Below, in pieces: positions 9,807 through 20,634 of a stretch of DNA of 53,588 nt (position 1 is its first letter; the number at the start of each line of letters is the position of its first letter). The stretch is from Amphimedon queenslandica (taxonomy: Eukaryota; Porifera; Demospongiae; Haplosclerida; Niphatidae): NCBI RefSeq assembly GCF_000090795.2, contig NW_003546817.1:3706-57293 (forward strand), written 5' to 3'. Under the pieces are notes generated by a model. The model had not been told where the DNA came from. It made no database searches and saw only the letters and a program-made list of their open reading frames with translations. A program made the translations under genes and the position numbers.

Positions 9807-12800
9807 TTATACAAACTCTAGATCAGTTAGTATGTGTTCAATGTCTTTCTGTGGGTCTCCTAGTACGTCTTTGTAGGAATTGGGTCGTATTTTCTCAGCA
9901 AAACAAAGTATCACTGATAGATCCATCGGTGACTCACCCAAACCAAGCTCCTTCATTAGTATATCCTTATTAACCTTTAAAAGTGATGATAGTTATAATG
10001 ATTATGATCATTTCTATCACTCACTTTGGGCATTGTGTCTTCACCTTTCACATGCCAGACTGTACCACTGGAAGAATCTGTAGCAGTAACAGCAGTCTCT
10101 CTATAATAATAATAATAATAATAACAACAACAATAATAATAAATTAATACTCACATTTCAGCTTCAATATACTTGCAAGCAGTGATTGCCTTTAGCTGCA
10201 GTAACCTCATGAACTGATCAATGAAGAGGTCCCTTGAACCATCAGACATTGGTAACAGCATTATCTATTGTAGTTATTAATAGTTATCAGTAGTTATTAA
10301 TAGTTATTAGTAGTTATTAATAGTTATTAAGTCACTTGTCTAATGAAGTCCTTCACAGTATGAGATACTTTTCCTTTCTCAAATGGAAGCAGGTCATCAC
10401 TAAAACAAATATTAATTATTAATCAATTAAATCTCTTATAATGCTTACAGTGTTTTAGCGTATCCGTTGGTATTTGCTGAATTATTCTCATGCTTTCTTC
10501 TCAAGTATACAGGAACTGTTGATTCATTAGTGTAGATCTAATATACATTGATTAATAATAAACATTTGATAGGTAACAGTTAAAGTATATTACCTTGTTC
10601 TTGTCCATGTCTATCACTGTTGATGGAAACTTACTCTTCCACAAATAATCAAGAGGAAAAGGGAACGATCCATCAGGCTATGATAATAACAACAACAATA
10701 ATAACAACAATAATAATAACAATATTGATGATGATAATGGTGGTTACCTTCTTCACGTATCCCTGTAAGAAGAGGTTTGGTATGTATCTTTTTCCCTCAC
10801 TCTTTGATTGAGGAACAATCCGTGACATCTTACGCTCTTTAGGTGACAGGAACAGAGCAAGTGTATTTAACATCTGTAAACAACAACAACAACAATGAAA
10901 AGAACAACAACAAACAAACAATGACACCTTCATTATGATGTCTTTATCTTCTCCAAATATAACAGTGTGACCTCCAATCTGTAGGTGACAGGTGATTGCT
11001 CTGTACAATGATAATAATAATAAATTAATTAATAATGATGAATTACTCTGATAAAAAGTCAATCCATCCTTTCAATTTTGAGTTTTCAAATCCAAGAATA
11101 GTGTCGTCAACCTAATAACCATTAATAACTATTAATAACCATTAATAACTATTAATAACCATTAATGGCTATTAATAACTACCAATAACTATTAATAACT
11201 ATTAATAACGTACAGTTATGTCCAGTGGTATGCTCTCATATCTAACTGAGAGCATCACCTGGGACAGTCCTTGCAACTTGTGAGAGAAATCACACAAAAA
11301 CTCTTCAACTTGTTCTCCGATTAATCCTTTCACTGGCCTCTCATACTGTAAACAACAACAACAACAATAATAATAGTAATAATAATAATAATAATAATGA
11401 TAATACCTTCTTTTCTTCCATTTTATTGATGATTTGTTTCTTCAGTATTGATCTTATCTTGTCTTCACACAGTGAGTATCGCGGCATGAATTCAGCCAAT
11501 TCCTTATAAGGTAGTGTCACATAAAATGCAAAAAGAGCCATTTTCCCTCCTCTCAGTGGGGCCCTGAATATGAAGGAACTGGCTATTAGATCAAACTTCT
11601 CTAGTGCATAGAATTTTGTTTCAATTCCATTTATTTTGTCTTCCCTGCAAGCTTCATCTTTAATGACGTAACTTGATATCAATATCAGCTGATCCATGCT
11701 GGGGGCTTCAGGTTGGACTGTAAAAAATAAATTAAAATACAATAAATGCATTAAATACATTATAATTATGATATACAGAAAGTTTGAACTAATTTTGATC
11801 AAGTGTGGACATTTTACGAATTTTTAAAGTTTCTCCAAAATCAAACAAAAGTCCCTGTACAGTACAGGAAGGGATTTTTGTCAAGTTCACCAAAATTGAA
11901 AATTTAAAAAATTCTCAATTTTATTACATTTTCTGATACATATACATGTACTTATGCTGTGTAGAAAGTTTGAGCGGATTCCAATTGAGTTTGGATTTTT
12001 TATGATTTTTCAAAGTTTCTCCAAAATCGGACAAAAGTCCCTGTACTATAGTACAGGAATTTTTCTAAAATTTCACCAAAAATTGACAAGTAGAAAATTC
12101 CTCAATTTTATTACATTTTCTGATACATATACATGTACTTATGCTGTGTAGAAAGTTTGAGCGGATTCCAATTGAGTTTGGATTTTTTATGATTTTTCAA
12201 AGTTTCTCCAAAATCGGACAAAAGTCCCTGTACTATAGTACAGGAATTTTTCTAAAATTTCACCAAAAATTGACAAGTAGAAAATTCCTCAATTTTATTA
12301 CATTTATTGATGCATATACATGTACTTATGTTGTGTAGAAAGTTTGAGCGGATTCCAATTGAGTTTCGATTTTTTATGATTTTTTAAAGTTTCTCCAAAA
12401 TCGGACAAAAGTCCTTGTACGGGAATTTTTGTAAAATTTCACCAAAATTGACAAGTAGAAAATTCCTCAATTTTATTACATTTATTGATGCATATACATG
12501 TACTTATGTTGTGTAGAAAGTTTGAGTGGATTCCGAACAAGTTTGGATTTTTTACGAATTTTTAAAGTTTCTCCAAAATCGGACAAAAGTCTGTGTACTA
12601 TAGTACAGGGATTTTGGTCAAATTTTACAAAAATGCTCAGATCTGCAGCTCTGGAAGAAGCACTGAAGCAATTAATTTTTTACCAACTACTGCAATTCTT
12701 TAGTGGAGGTTTCCAGCTAAAAGAAGGTATTAATCTTACATGTTACTATTTTATGAAGTGTGTGATTTTATTTTATTTTAAAAAGCAAACAATTAATTAA

Positions 12801-13750
12801 TGTTATGATATGCAATGATAATATGAATGACAACAGCCTGGAAGAACAGGAATAGATGCAAAATTGTAGGGAAGATGGACACTCTCAGCTCACAGCTTCT
12901 TGAACAAGGACTTGTGTCAAGACTAGTATTAATTTCACTTGTCATCAGGATAGTTGATATTCCTTCAGCATATGTCTATTCAATGCTGTCTCTCATAAAT
13001 GATGTAAAGTCATAACAATGATAATAATAATAAAGAAAATTATTGTTTGTGTAAAATCAACAAGCATCACAATGGCAACTAAAGAAATATTATAAATATC
13101 ATAAAAAATCAACACAAACAAGAACATACAAAATTTAAAAAAACAAGGTTAAGTAGGATTCCGAACGACCAACGAAAATACGAAATGAAAATCCTACTCG
13201 TGACGCAAATTCTACTCTACATTGCAAGGTGATCCGTAATTCTTACATAATAAGATTGAAAGTACAATGTAGAGTAGAATTTGCGTCACGAGTAGGATNN
13301 NNNNNNNNTTTTAAATAGTACAGGGATTTTGGTCAAATTTTACAAAAATTGACAAGTAGAAAATTCCTCAATTTTATCACATTTTCTGATGCAAATACAT
13401 GTTCTTATATTGTACAGAAAATTTTAGATGATTCCAATCAAAATTATTTATTCTACAAACATTTAAAATTGATCAAAATTCATCTTAATTAATGAAATAA
13501 ATCAGTATTATTAATTCTGACCAATCTTCTCATAGTTGCTGCTGACAGACAGTGATGAGTAAAGAGGTGACTGTGCCTGTGGTAGTTCTGGTCCTGTCAA
13601 TGGAGCACTCAGCCAGACCTTGAGTAGTGTTGGCCCCAGTATATTATCATAGACACAGAGAACCATTGAGCTGAAGTAGGTGTGGTATGGGAGGAGCTCC
13701 TTTGGTATACTGTCCTGGGTCTGGAACCCGAGGGACTGTAGGGCAGCCAT
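9807..13750 (-). CDS. C9orf72: C9orf72 homologue (DENN-type Rab/autophagy regulator)
   Basis: Twelve exons on the minus strand close in phase to 508 residues (human 481): 13750-13522, 11717-11407, 11345-11214, 11111-11047, 11000-10928, 10873-10748, 10677-10594, 10537-10449, 10399-10336, 10264-10155, 10100-10025, 9974-9807. Collinear matches to human C9orf72 include VYDNILGPTLLKVW (human YWDNILGP...IW), ETKFYALEKFDLIASSFIF (human VKFFVLSEKGVIIVSLIF), LALFLSPKERKMSR (human LCLFLTPAERKCSR), FPSTVIDMD (human YPTTHIDVD), LLQLKAITACKYIE (human LHRKALTLIKYIE) and ILCFAEKIRP (human IMALAEKIKP). In animals C9orf72 partners SMCR8 and WDR41 in autophagy, lysosome and Arf/Rab GTPase control. The last acceptor could instead be at 9966, also in frame. 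Intron 1 is 1.8 kb, unusually long here, and carries repeats and an assembly gap. Confidence 0.93.
10267..10330. repeat. TAGTTATTAA-type minisatellite in C9orf72 intron
   Basis: About six tandem copies of a 10-11-base unit TAGTTATTAA(TAG) fill most of the intron between exons 9 and 10. The reverse-complement motif makes up another array at 11112-11209, and similar copies sit upstream of the TUT gene near 39350. Confidence 0.8.
11112..11209. repeat. ATTAATAACC/T minisatellite in C9orf72 intron
   Basis: About ten tandem copies of ATTAATAACT or ATTAATAACC fill the intron between exons 3 and 4. It is the reverse complement of the array at 10267-10330. Confidence 0.8.
11771..12636 (+). repeat. 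tandem array of ~187-bp repeat (about 4.6 units) in C9orf72 intron 1
   Basis: Unit starts (TGATACATATACATG or TGATGCATATACATG) recur at 11934, 12121, 12308 and 12486, spacing 187, 187 and 178. An older partial unit precedes them. Units 2 and 3 are almost identical over their whole length, so the duplication is recent. Each unit has a GAAAGTTTGAGCGGATTCC block and, except the one at ~12410 where part is deleted, the CTGTACTATAGTACAG core. Confidence 0.92.
12633..13015 (+). CDS. possible two-exon ORF or captured gene fragment inside C9orf72 intron 1
   Basis: Two segments, 12633-12726 and 12837-13015, have GT...AG boundaries and join in phase 1 into a 90-residue open frame beginning MLRSAALEEALKQLIF and including a MDTLSSQLLEQGLVSRLV segment. 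It is on the strand opposite C9orf72, starts inside the end of a repeat copy, and ends ~280 bases before the assembly gap. I recognise no domain. It may be a gene fragment, a transposon remnant or chance. Confidence 0.22.
13152..13298. repeat. perfect 34-bp inverted repeat next to assembly gap
   Basis: Bases 13191-13224 and 13265-13298 are exact reverse complements (ATCCTACTCGTGACGCAAAT... and its mirror) around a 40-base loop. A further AGTAGGATT at 13152-13160 repeats the terminal motif. The right arm runs straight into the N tract, so the structure may be larger. It could be a foldback or MITE element, or a hairpin that broke the assembly. Confidence 0.85.
13299..13308. other. assembly gap (10 N)
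   Basis: Ten N bases. About 25 bases of repeat sequence after the gap (GGGATTTTGGTCAAATTTTAC) match those just before 12636, so the true length and order across the gap are uncertain. Confidence 0.99.
13309..13480 (+). repeat. ~187-bp repeat copy, left-truncated at the gap
   Basis: Starts mid-unit at AGTACAGGGATTTTGG, continues through the CTCAATTTTATCACATTTTCTGATGC junction into a diverged second unit (GTACAGAAAATTTTAGATGATTCC) and fades near 13480. Confidence 0.8.
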
Positions 13751-14040
13751 TGAACACTAGGAGAACTGAATACAAGAGACTCTGAATACAAGACAAGATG
13801 CTGTGCAGGTAAGAAGGAGGGGCTGTGAAGTAGGTGTGGCTAGCTATAAATTGATTATTAAGCTTAAATGAGTGGGTATATTTAGTGGGTGAGGTTTATT
13901 ACATAATTATTATGTAATACCTTATCTCTACTCTGATTGGTCAGTCTATCCCGCCAAATTCAGTGCCCGCCAAGTCTCAGGAAAGAAGAAATCCCTTTCT
14001 CTGACTCTCTCTGTTCCTCTCTTCTTGTTAATATTGTCCA
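13751..14040. promoter_or_regulatory. bidirectional promoter, C9orf72 / RNR small subunit, with CCAAT and E2F-like sites
   Basis: The two start codons are 290 bp apart and divergent. An inverted CCAAT box (TGATTGGTCA) lies at 13934-13943. Two E2F-like elements, CCCGCCAAATT (13950-13960; reverse complement AATTTGGCGGG) and GCCCGCCAAG (13965-13974), follow 80-90 bp before the RNR start. NF-Y plus E2F control is well established for vertebrate RNR small-subunit promoters in S phase, so this arrangement suits the gene. Function here is inferred from sequence only. Confidence 0.55.
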
Positions 14041-16182
<2,142 letters not shown>

Positions 16183-16204
16183 AGAGACAGCAACTGGACT
16201 ATAT

Positions 16205-16210
16205 AATAAA
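16205..16210 (+). terminator. AATAAA polyadenylation signal of RNR small subunit
   Basis: Canonical AATAAA 22 bases after the TAA stop, in AT-rich 3' UTR. No other gene lies nearby. Confidence 0.6.
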
Positions 16211-16407
16211 ATTGGCTTTATTTATTTTGACATTTAACAATTTAGCATCTAAATTAGCTTGTCATTTTTTATCCTTAAAAACTATTAATAACACTCCATG
16301 CATCCAGTTAACAGACTCTCCAGTACACAGTAATGTAATGTCTAAGAGCAACACAAAGCTCAATTGTCACTTGCTTTGAGTAAAGATGCAGTTATGTTAA
16401 TGAATGA

Positions 16408-16443
16408 GTGGGCGTGGCTCATTATCCAGTTAGCCCCGCCCAC
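16408..16443. promoter_or_regulatory. inverted pair of GC/GT boxes upstream of Rab3
   Basis: GTGGGCGTGGC (16408-16418) and GCCCCGCCCAC (16433-16443) form an imperfect inverted repeat 84 bp before the Rab3 ATG, in otherwise AT-rich DNA. Such boxes bind Sp/KLF factors in animals; use here is inferred. Confidence 0.4.
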
Positions 16444-16526
16444 CAGTATGAATGAAGGAAGTACAGTTACTTCCTCTTGTCAGTTCTTTTCTTGTCTGCT
16501 CGTTCTCTCTTTGTTCTCCCTCCATC

Positions 16527-17091
16527 ATGCAGAAAGGTGAAGATGAGACTCTTGATTCTGTCATGGACGTCAACTTTGACTACATGTACAAGATACTGAT
16601 GGTTGGTAACTCAGGAGTGGGGAAGACAGCTTATGTCTCCAGATACTGCGATGATCACTTCAACCCAGCCTTCATATCAACAGTGGGGATTGACTTTAGA
16701 GTAAAGAACCTCATCAGGTATTGACCATATATTCATGTACAGGTATCTTTAGAGTAGCGGCTATATTGTGTATTGTTATAGTTGTATTGAGTTGTATGGT
16801 TGTTGTTGTTTTCCATTAATATTGTTAATTATTTCACTTGATAATGTTTTGTTAACAGTGTCACCTCATTAATATACACACATTATATACACCTACTATC
16901 ATCATTAGTAACATTATACATTATACAGGTATACAGGTACACATTCTACATGGTACATGGTATTATTGCCAGTGTTATTGAATGTGATGATGAGTAAACA
17001 GTGTCTGTAGTATTTGTAATGGCTGCCAGATATTAGCAGTAGATACACTCCAGGCTGCCAATTACTAATCACAATAATAATTACTGTGACT

Positions 17092-17129
<38 letters not shown>

Positions 17130-17701
17130 ATTCTCTTTCTACTACCCTCCCTCCCCCTTTCTTCCTCTAGGAATCAGAAACGTATAAAGCTCCAGATATG
17201 GGACACAGCTGGTCAGGAGCGCTACCAAGCAATCACCACGGCTTATTATCACGGGGCAATGGGCTTCATCGTAATGTTTGACTTAACCAGTGAAGACACT
17301 TTTTCAGCCTGTCGTATGTGGTAAGACACACCCCTCTATTAATAAATAAAAAATTAATAAATAATTAATAATTAATTACCAATAGGATACAGCAGATCAA
17401 AGAGATGGCCCTAGAGAATGCTATTATTTTATTAATTGGTAATAAAGTTGATCTAACGGCTCAGCGACAAGTAAGCACTGAGAGCATTGAGGAGTTCACT
17501 GACTCACTGGGTATTCACTTCTTTGAGACGAGTGCCAAGGAAAACACTAACATCAAGGAGAGTGCTGAATATCTTGTGGACGCCATCACTCAGAAAATGT
17601 CAGAAACGATTGAGAAGAATCCTAACTTCACTCCTCGTGGAGTTAAGCCAAGAGAGACTGCAGTAGCTAATGAGAAACCCTCCGGCTCCTGTGGCTGCTA
17701 G
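16527..17701 (+). CDS. RAB3: Rab3-type small GTPase
   Basis: Exons 16527-16717, 17171-17320 and 17386-17701 join to 218 residues (mammalian Rab3A 220). Motifs in order: [19 protein letters not shown] (P-loop), [11 protein letters not shown] (switch I), [20 protein letters not shown] (switch II), [19 protein letters not shown] and ETSAKEN (guanine recognition), and C-terminal CGC for double geranylgeranylation. The NFDYM lead-in, PAF-(I/V)-STVGIDF and [15 protein letters not shown] are Rab3 hallmarks. Rab3 proteins cycle on secretory vesicles and regulate docking and exocytosis. The ATG at 16527 was chosen because the protein then starts like other Rab3s; an in-frame ATG 25 codons upstream (16452) would add an unusual hydrophobic leader. 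Differences from vertebrate Rab3 include SGVGKTA for SSVGKTS. Confidence 0.93.
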
Positions 17702-17980
17702 AGGAAGGGGAGGGGCTTATTCAAATTTTAGTTCATACATTATTCCAAGTATTTTTATTACTGGCATTCATTATTAATACTTATACTCCATTCATTCATT
17801 CATTTTTCATTCATTTCTGTAATACCGCAATAGTTTTAATTAAGCAACTCTTGTTGTAAAAATATTGAAAAAATTCCATGCTGTCAATTAGAGGCTATAC
17901 GGCAGTTCCTCGTGTTTTCCTAATGGCGGCTTTGGTCTAGCTTCAAGAGATCACATTGAATCGTTTCACAAGAAGGAAAG
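17702..17980. other. spacer between Rab3 and SERBP1
   Basis: A 279-bp spacer. The 3' half is less AT-rich and includes ATGGCGGC at about 17922, probably SERBP1 5' UTR or promoter; the ATG there is followed by an early stop and is not the main start. No gene seen. Confidence 0.4.
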
Positions 17981-20119
17981 ATGGAGACAGCCTTTAGTGT
18001 AGCCACTAACAACAGGTTTGCCTTTTTCATGGACGATGAGGATGACCCTGGGGATGTAACCGGAGGCCAATCCAGTCAAGAGAAGAAAGGGAAGGCTGAA
18101 GGGGGAAAGCAGCCACAGCAACCAACCGGAGGCTCTCCTAAGAACAAGGAGAACGGGCAGACTGGGGGCAGCAAAGAGGAGAAGGGGAAGAAGAAAGGAG
18201 AGAAGCCACTGGAAGGAAACCGTAAGACTGAGCAGCAGCAGCAAGGGAAGAAGAAGGAGACTGGTTAGTGCATGATACAACATTGGACATTATTGATTAA
18301 TTAATAGGAGAGAGAGGTCCAGCTAATAAAGATAAGGGACCAGCTGGAGGAGAGAGACAGAGGAACAACCCACCCTCAGGAGGAGGGGGAGGGCCTACCA
18401 GCGGGTTTAAGGATAACAGAAGGACCAATGAGGCCAGCGATAGAGAGGGTAGACCACCCAGACAGCAGCAGCAGTATCGGAATAGGGGGAGACTGCCTTC
18501 AAAGGAAAACCAGGAAAGGTAATGTGATATAACTAATGAATCTGTTAGTTTGTGAGTTGGTGTAATTGGATGTGGTATGTTCTTTCTTAATTAGTATACT
18601 TAATTAAAAATATTAATATTACTGATGATCATTAATAACTTGTTTTATTAATTAATAACTAGTGGTGGTGATGAAGGAGGTGATGATTCAAGACAGACCA
18701 GACAGCGTTGGAACAACCGAGAGAGAGGAGACAGACAAGGAGAAAGAGGAGGAGAGAGAGGAGGGGACACTGGAGGGGAGAAGAGATTCAATCCTTTCAG
18801 AACCAACAGACCAGGAGGAGGAGGAGGTGGTGGTGGTGGTTTTAGAGGAGGAAAGAGAGAGTTTGAAAGAAGAAGTGGCAGTGATAAAAGGTAACGAGTT
18901 CATTAATTAATTAATTAACTATTATTATTATTTTCATTATTATTTTCATTATTATTATTGTAGTTCTGTAAAGGCATTTGATAAGAGAGAAGGGGGCGGG
19001 GCCCACAACTGGGGAACTGTCAAAGACGACATGAACACAAAGTAGCCTCCAATAATGATTAATATTAATTAACCTTTTAACAACCAACCGACCCTCTAGT
19101 GAATGGGCCACTGATGAACAAGAAGCTGCTACTGATAATAATGCAACTGAACTAAACGAGGAGAATACCAAGTAACTAATTAATTAATTAATTTGTTTGT
19201 TTATTTGTTTGTTTGTTTGTTGTTGTTAGTGATCAATCTGAAGTGGTGGAAGGTGAAGGAGAAACAGAGTCCAAGGTAGCCCCTGGCTCTGAAGAGAAGG
19301 AGGGGGAGGAGGAGGAGGAGGAGAAAGAGACCCCACAGTTCACCCTGGATGAATACAAGGCCATGCAAGATAAGGTATAGTGGAGTCATACTTGAAACAG
19401 TCCATTGTTCAGTTTGTGTTAATTATTGGGGTGTATGGGGGTCATATCTGATCACTTTCTTGCTGATATTTGTAGAAACGAACTGTCCCACTGCACAAAG
19501 AGAGACGCCCCGGAGAGAATGAAGACCAAACGAGATGGAAAAACACTTTTGTCTTAGAGAGAAATGAAGCTGAATTCTTCCCTGGAACAAGAGTATGTGA
19601 TAATGAGACCACACCCATTGTTTAAGCCACACCCACTTTAATTAGGAGATTGTTGAGAAGTACAAGACCTCAGGACGTGAGAAGACAGTCATTGAATCAA
19701 GTTTCTTCTTTCGTGACCCCCAGCGGTTCACTGGGGGGCGTGGCGGTGGTCGGGGAGGAGGGACAGGAGGACGTGGTGGGGGACGACGGCCCAGTGATGA
19801 ACGTAGGGGAAACTTCCGTCGTGGTGACAGGGATGATCGTCGTGATGATCGCCGTGGCGATCGAGATGATCGTCGTGGCGACCGTGATGAACGTCGTGGC
19901 GACCGTGATGATCGTCGTGGCGACCGCGATGATCGTCGTGGCGACCGCGATGATCGCCGTGGTGACCGGGATGATCGTCGTGGTGACCGTGATGATCGTC
20001 GTGGTGACCGTGATGATCGCAGAGGTGGAGAGCGTAGGCCTCCCAGAGCTCGTGATCGTTCAAACTTCAATGTTGAAGATGAAAAGGACTTTCCTTCCCT
20101 CGGGACTGTCAGTGCCTGA
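17981..20119 (+). CDS. SERBP1: SERBP1/HABP4-family ribosome and mRNA-binding protein
   Basis: Eight exons join to 535 residues (human SERBP1 ~408): 17981-18263, 18308-18518, 18663-18890, 18964-19041, 19100-19171, 19230-19374, 19476-19592, 19646-20119. The N-terminus TNNRFAFFMDDEDDP matches human VTNRFDQLFDDESDP. The conserved centre reads KREFERRSGSDK...SVKAFDKREGGGAHNWGTVKDD; then FTLDEYKAMQDK, as in human MTLDEWKAIQNK. The C-terminus FNVEDEKDFPSLG corresponds to human DVDDPEAFPAL. Family members are intrinsically disordered RG-rich proteins that bind mRNA and occupy the mRNA channel of idle 80S ribosomes. RGG segments flank the core. The last exon carries an expanded repeat of about nine RRGDRDD heptads, which explains the extra length. 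The TGA stop overlaps an AATAAA (20119-20124). Confidence 0.92.
19817..20026 (+). repeat. 21-bp coding minisatellite (RRGDRDD heptads) in SERBP1
   Basis: About nine to ten tandem copies of CGTCGTGGCGACCGTGATGA plus T, each encoding Arg-Arg-Gly-Asp-Arg-Asp-Asp. Changes between copies are almost all synonymous (GGC/GGT, CGT/CGC/CGG), with one Glu for Asp. The local GC content is far above the surrounding DNA. Confidence 0.95.
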
Positions 20120-20634
20120 AATAAAGTGAACTGCTTCAGTAGTAGCGATAATAATAATTGTTATTATTGTTATCACTACTTATTAATAATTGGTTGATGT
20201 ACAATGCACAATAATGTTTATTTACAGTATTGTTTGTTGTTATTGTTGTTGTCTACTTTTATTGTAAAGATAATTCCAGATAGTGACATTGTTCTGTGTA
20301 CAGTTCAGCATCAGATAGACAGTAATCACAGTTTGACTACTGTTACTGTATCAACTGGTGGTTGATGGCTCCCTGCCAGTGAGCAAAGGAAGGAAGATGG
20401 ATACTACTTGAGTGTAATTTGAGTAGTGACAGTTTGAGGTGCTATTTGTACTAATATCACGGTTTGGCTCCTAATTAATTAAGTGGCTGTAGTCATGGAA
20501 ACTTTACAAAGACAGCAGCTGCTATTTAATTTGAAAAAAAAGTGGAAGTGTCACCTTCTTGAGGATTCCTTTCATTCCTAACTTCATTTAGTACCTCTTG
20601 GTGTAAAGAAGAGAAGAATTGGAAGCTTGTACTA
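20120..20634. other. intergenic region upstream of dynein heavy chain
   Basis: About 515 bp. The first ~100 bases are SERBP1 3' UTR with short TTATTATTG runs. The remainder is AT-rich with no ORF I would support and presumably contains the dynein promoter, including a candidate X-box reported separately. Confidence 0.5.
20489..20502 (+). promoter_or_regulatory. candidate X-box (RFX site) upstream of axonemal dynein
   Basis: GTAGTCATGGAAAC matches the palindromic X-box GTTGCCATGGAAAC at 12 of 14 positions, and RYYNYY-N2-RRNRAC with one mismatch. It lies 133 bp before the dynein ATG, the distance at which RFX factors typically act on ciliary genes. The match is by eye. Confidence 0.42.

Noticed and set aside
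11954..12338. Two nearly identical 65-residue ORFs
   Set aside because: They are chance ORFs in tandem ~187-bp repeat units; their similarity reflects the DNA repeat, not coding selection.
16452..16526. 25-residue N-terminal extension of Rab3 from an upstream in-frame ATG
   Set aside because: It would add a Ser/Leu-rich leader absent from Rab3 proteins; the ATG at 16527 gives the normal family start.
19642..20070. Minus-strand ORF rich in RSSRSPRR repeats, resembling an SR splicing factor
   Set aside because: It is the antisense shadow of the RRGDRDD minisatellite in the last SERBP1 exon; the plus strand has conserved family motifs and clean splicing.
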